From an uncultured Bacilli bacterium (lineage in GTDB: Bacteria > Bacillota_I > Bacilli_A > RF39 > UBA660): a stretch of DNA of 34,273 nt. The notes under the pieces were generated by a model that worked only from the letters and a program-made list of their open reading frames with translations, ran no database searches and was not told where the DNA came from. The stretch is taken from contig CAKOOS010000012.1 in assembly GCA_934098735.1 (NCBI GenBank), positions 1 through 34,273 on the forward strand, given 5' to 3'. The translations under genes and the position numbers were made by a program. Positions 33,813-34,273 of this stretch are shown piece after piece; the first letter of the stretch is position 1; each line of letters begins with the position of its first letter.

Positions 33813-34273
33813 TTTACTTCTTCTAATATTATTTTCAAGTTCAATTGTCAAATCACTTTCAATTGATGTAGTTCTTCCAAGAGCAAAATCATCAGTTATT
33901 CCATAATTAAATTGAAAATTAGGATTTGCAACAAATCTCTTATTTTTTACATCTAAATATCCTATACAAAACTGGCTTGGTATAATATTTCTTTCAAAAT
34001 ATGATTCTGAAATTTCATGATCTTCCCAATCATCAAAATGAGATTCAACAACTCCGAATTGTTTATATTCTCTTGATCCATTAAATTCTTTTGAAACTAC
34101 AAAAATACAAGTTGCACCGAATCCACTTCTATTAATATTTGGATTAGTAAGACTACCAAAATCTAAATTACAGGATGTATTTTCAAAAAAGTGTTGAGTA
34201 TCAGATAATTCGTCCCTTATGCCATTTTGTCTTAACTGACATTGTCCGCCATTATACATTAATGTTTTTACTC
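33810..34273 (-). CDS. unidentified protein, C-terminal part (gene runs off the window)
   Basis: The frame is open to the window end (residues VKTL precede the first Met at 34259), so the start is outside. The visible 153 residues are polar, with no membrane segment, three cysteines, and motifs such as QHFFENTSCNLDFGSLTNPN and CIGYLDVKNKRFVANPNF. I do not recognise the family; a secreted or effector-like enzyme domain is possible. By eye its GC content is somewhat higher than that of its neighbours and it uses more G/C-ending codons. With the broken comEC beside it, this suggests acquisition by recombination. It has its own strong terminator. Confidence 0.6.
   Translation of the reverse strand, partial: VKTLMYNGGQCQLRQNGIRDELSDTQHFFENTSCNLDFGSLTNPNINRSGFGATCIFVVSKEFNGSREYKQFGVVESHFDDWEDHEISESYFERNIIPSQFCIGYLDVKNKRFVANPNFQFNYGITDDFALGRTTSIESDLTIELENNIRRSK

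Noticed and set aside
1..34273. CRISPR array, tRNA or rRNA genes
   Set aside because: No regularly spaced repeats and no tRNA- or rRNA-like conserved segments were seen on either strand.
1..34273. Mycoplasma-type code (UGA as Trp) suggested by the low GC content
   Set aside because: Trp codons are TGG, UGA ends the HTH gene, and conserved genes show no internal TGA.

Overview
This is a very AT-rich (estimated by eye at about 25-28% GC) chromosomal segment of a Firmicutes/Bacilli-type bacterium. The evidence is Gram-positive gene content (addAB, comEC-holA linkage, a T-box leader upstream of valS, sortase, xseAB-nusB), strong GGAGG-type ribosome binding sites, and many short secreted or membrane-anchored proteins. 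UGA is used as a stop and Trp is TGG, so this is not the Mycoplasma code. The compact gene versions (short AddA/AddB, short HolA, eukaryote/archaeal-type ProRS) and the style of the surface proteins suggest an uncultured gut Bacilli lineage of the RF39/RFN20 kind, but that placement is inference. Every gene is on the minus strand except one small HTH regulator at 13847-14074.

Layout from left to right (transcription runs right to left). 1-3000: a phospholipid operon, PlsC-like acyltransferase / AMP-dependent acyl ligase / PlsC-like acyltransferase, closed by a strong terminator. 3041-4243: a calcineurin-like phosphoesterase with an N-terminal helical, HTH-like half and its own promoter. 4315-7665: a T-box riboswitch controlling a cytosolic HExxH peptidase and valS. 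7688-10708: two membrane-anchored proteins built from three copies of one beta-rich domain. 10801-12119: two hypothetical proteins, each with its own promoter. 12214-14074: a large exported surface protein divergent from the small XRE-type regulator, with a palindrome over the promoter between them. 14091-19794: one long housekeeping operon (nusB, xseA, GNAT, xseB, membrane protein, proS, GH3 nagZ-like). 19840-21718: an exported adhesin-like protein and a lipoprotein-like sortase, both with degenerate key motifs. 21825-21932: a 35-residue basic peptide gene with its own promoter and terminator. 21996-26154: pyk followed by two flavoproteins. 26212-32539: holA-addB-addA. 32692-34273: a GNAT gene, the broken 3' end of comEC, and an unidentified gene running off the window.

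The points most worth following up are the sortase and adhesin pair in which both the sorting signal and the catalytic arginine look lost; the T-box placing a zinc peptidase under valyl-tRNA control; the frameshifted comEC remnant beside an unrelated gene; the three-copy membrane-anchored domain family; the hidden 35-aa gene; and the divergent regulator/palindrome pair. Nearly all promoters I could place carry an extended -10 (TGN before the -10 hexamer).
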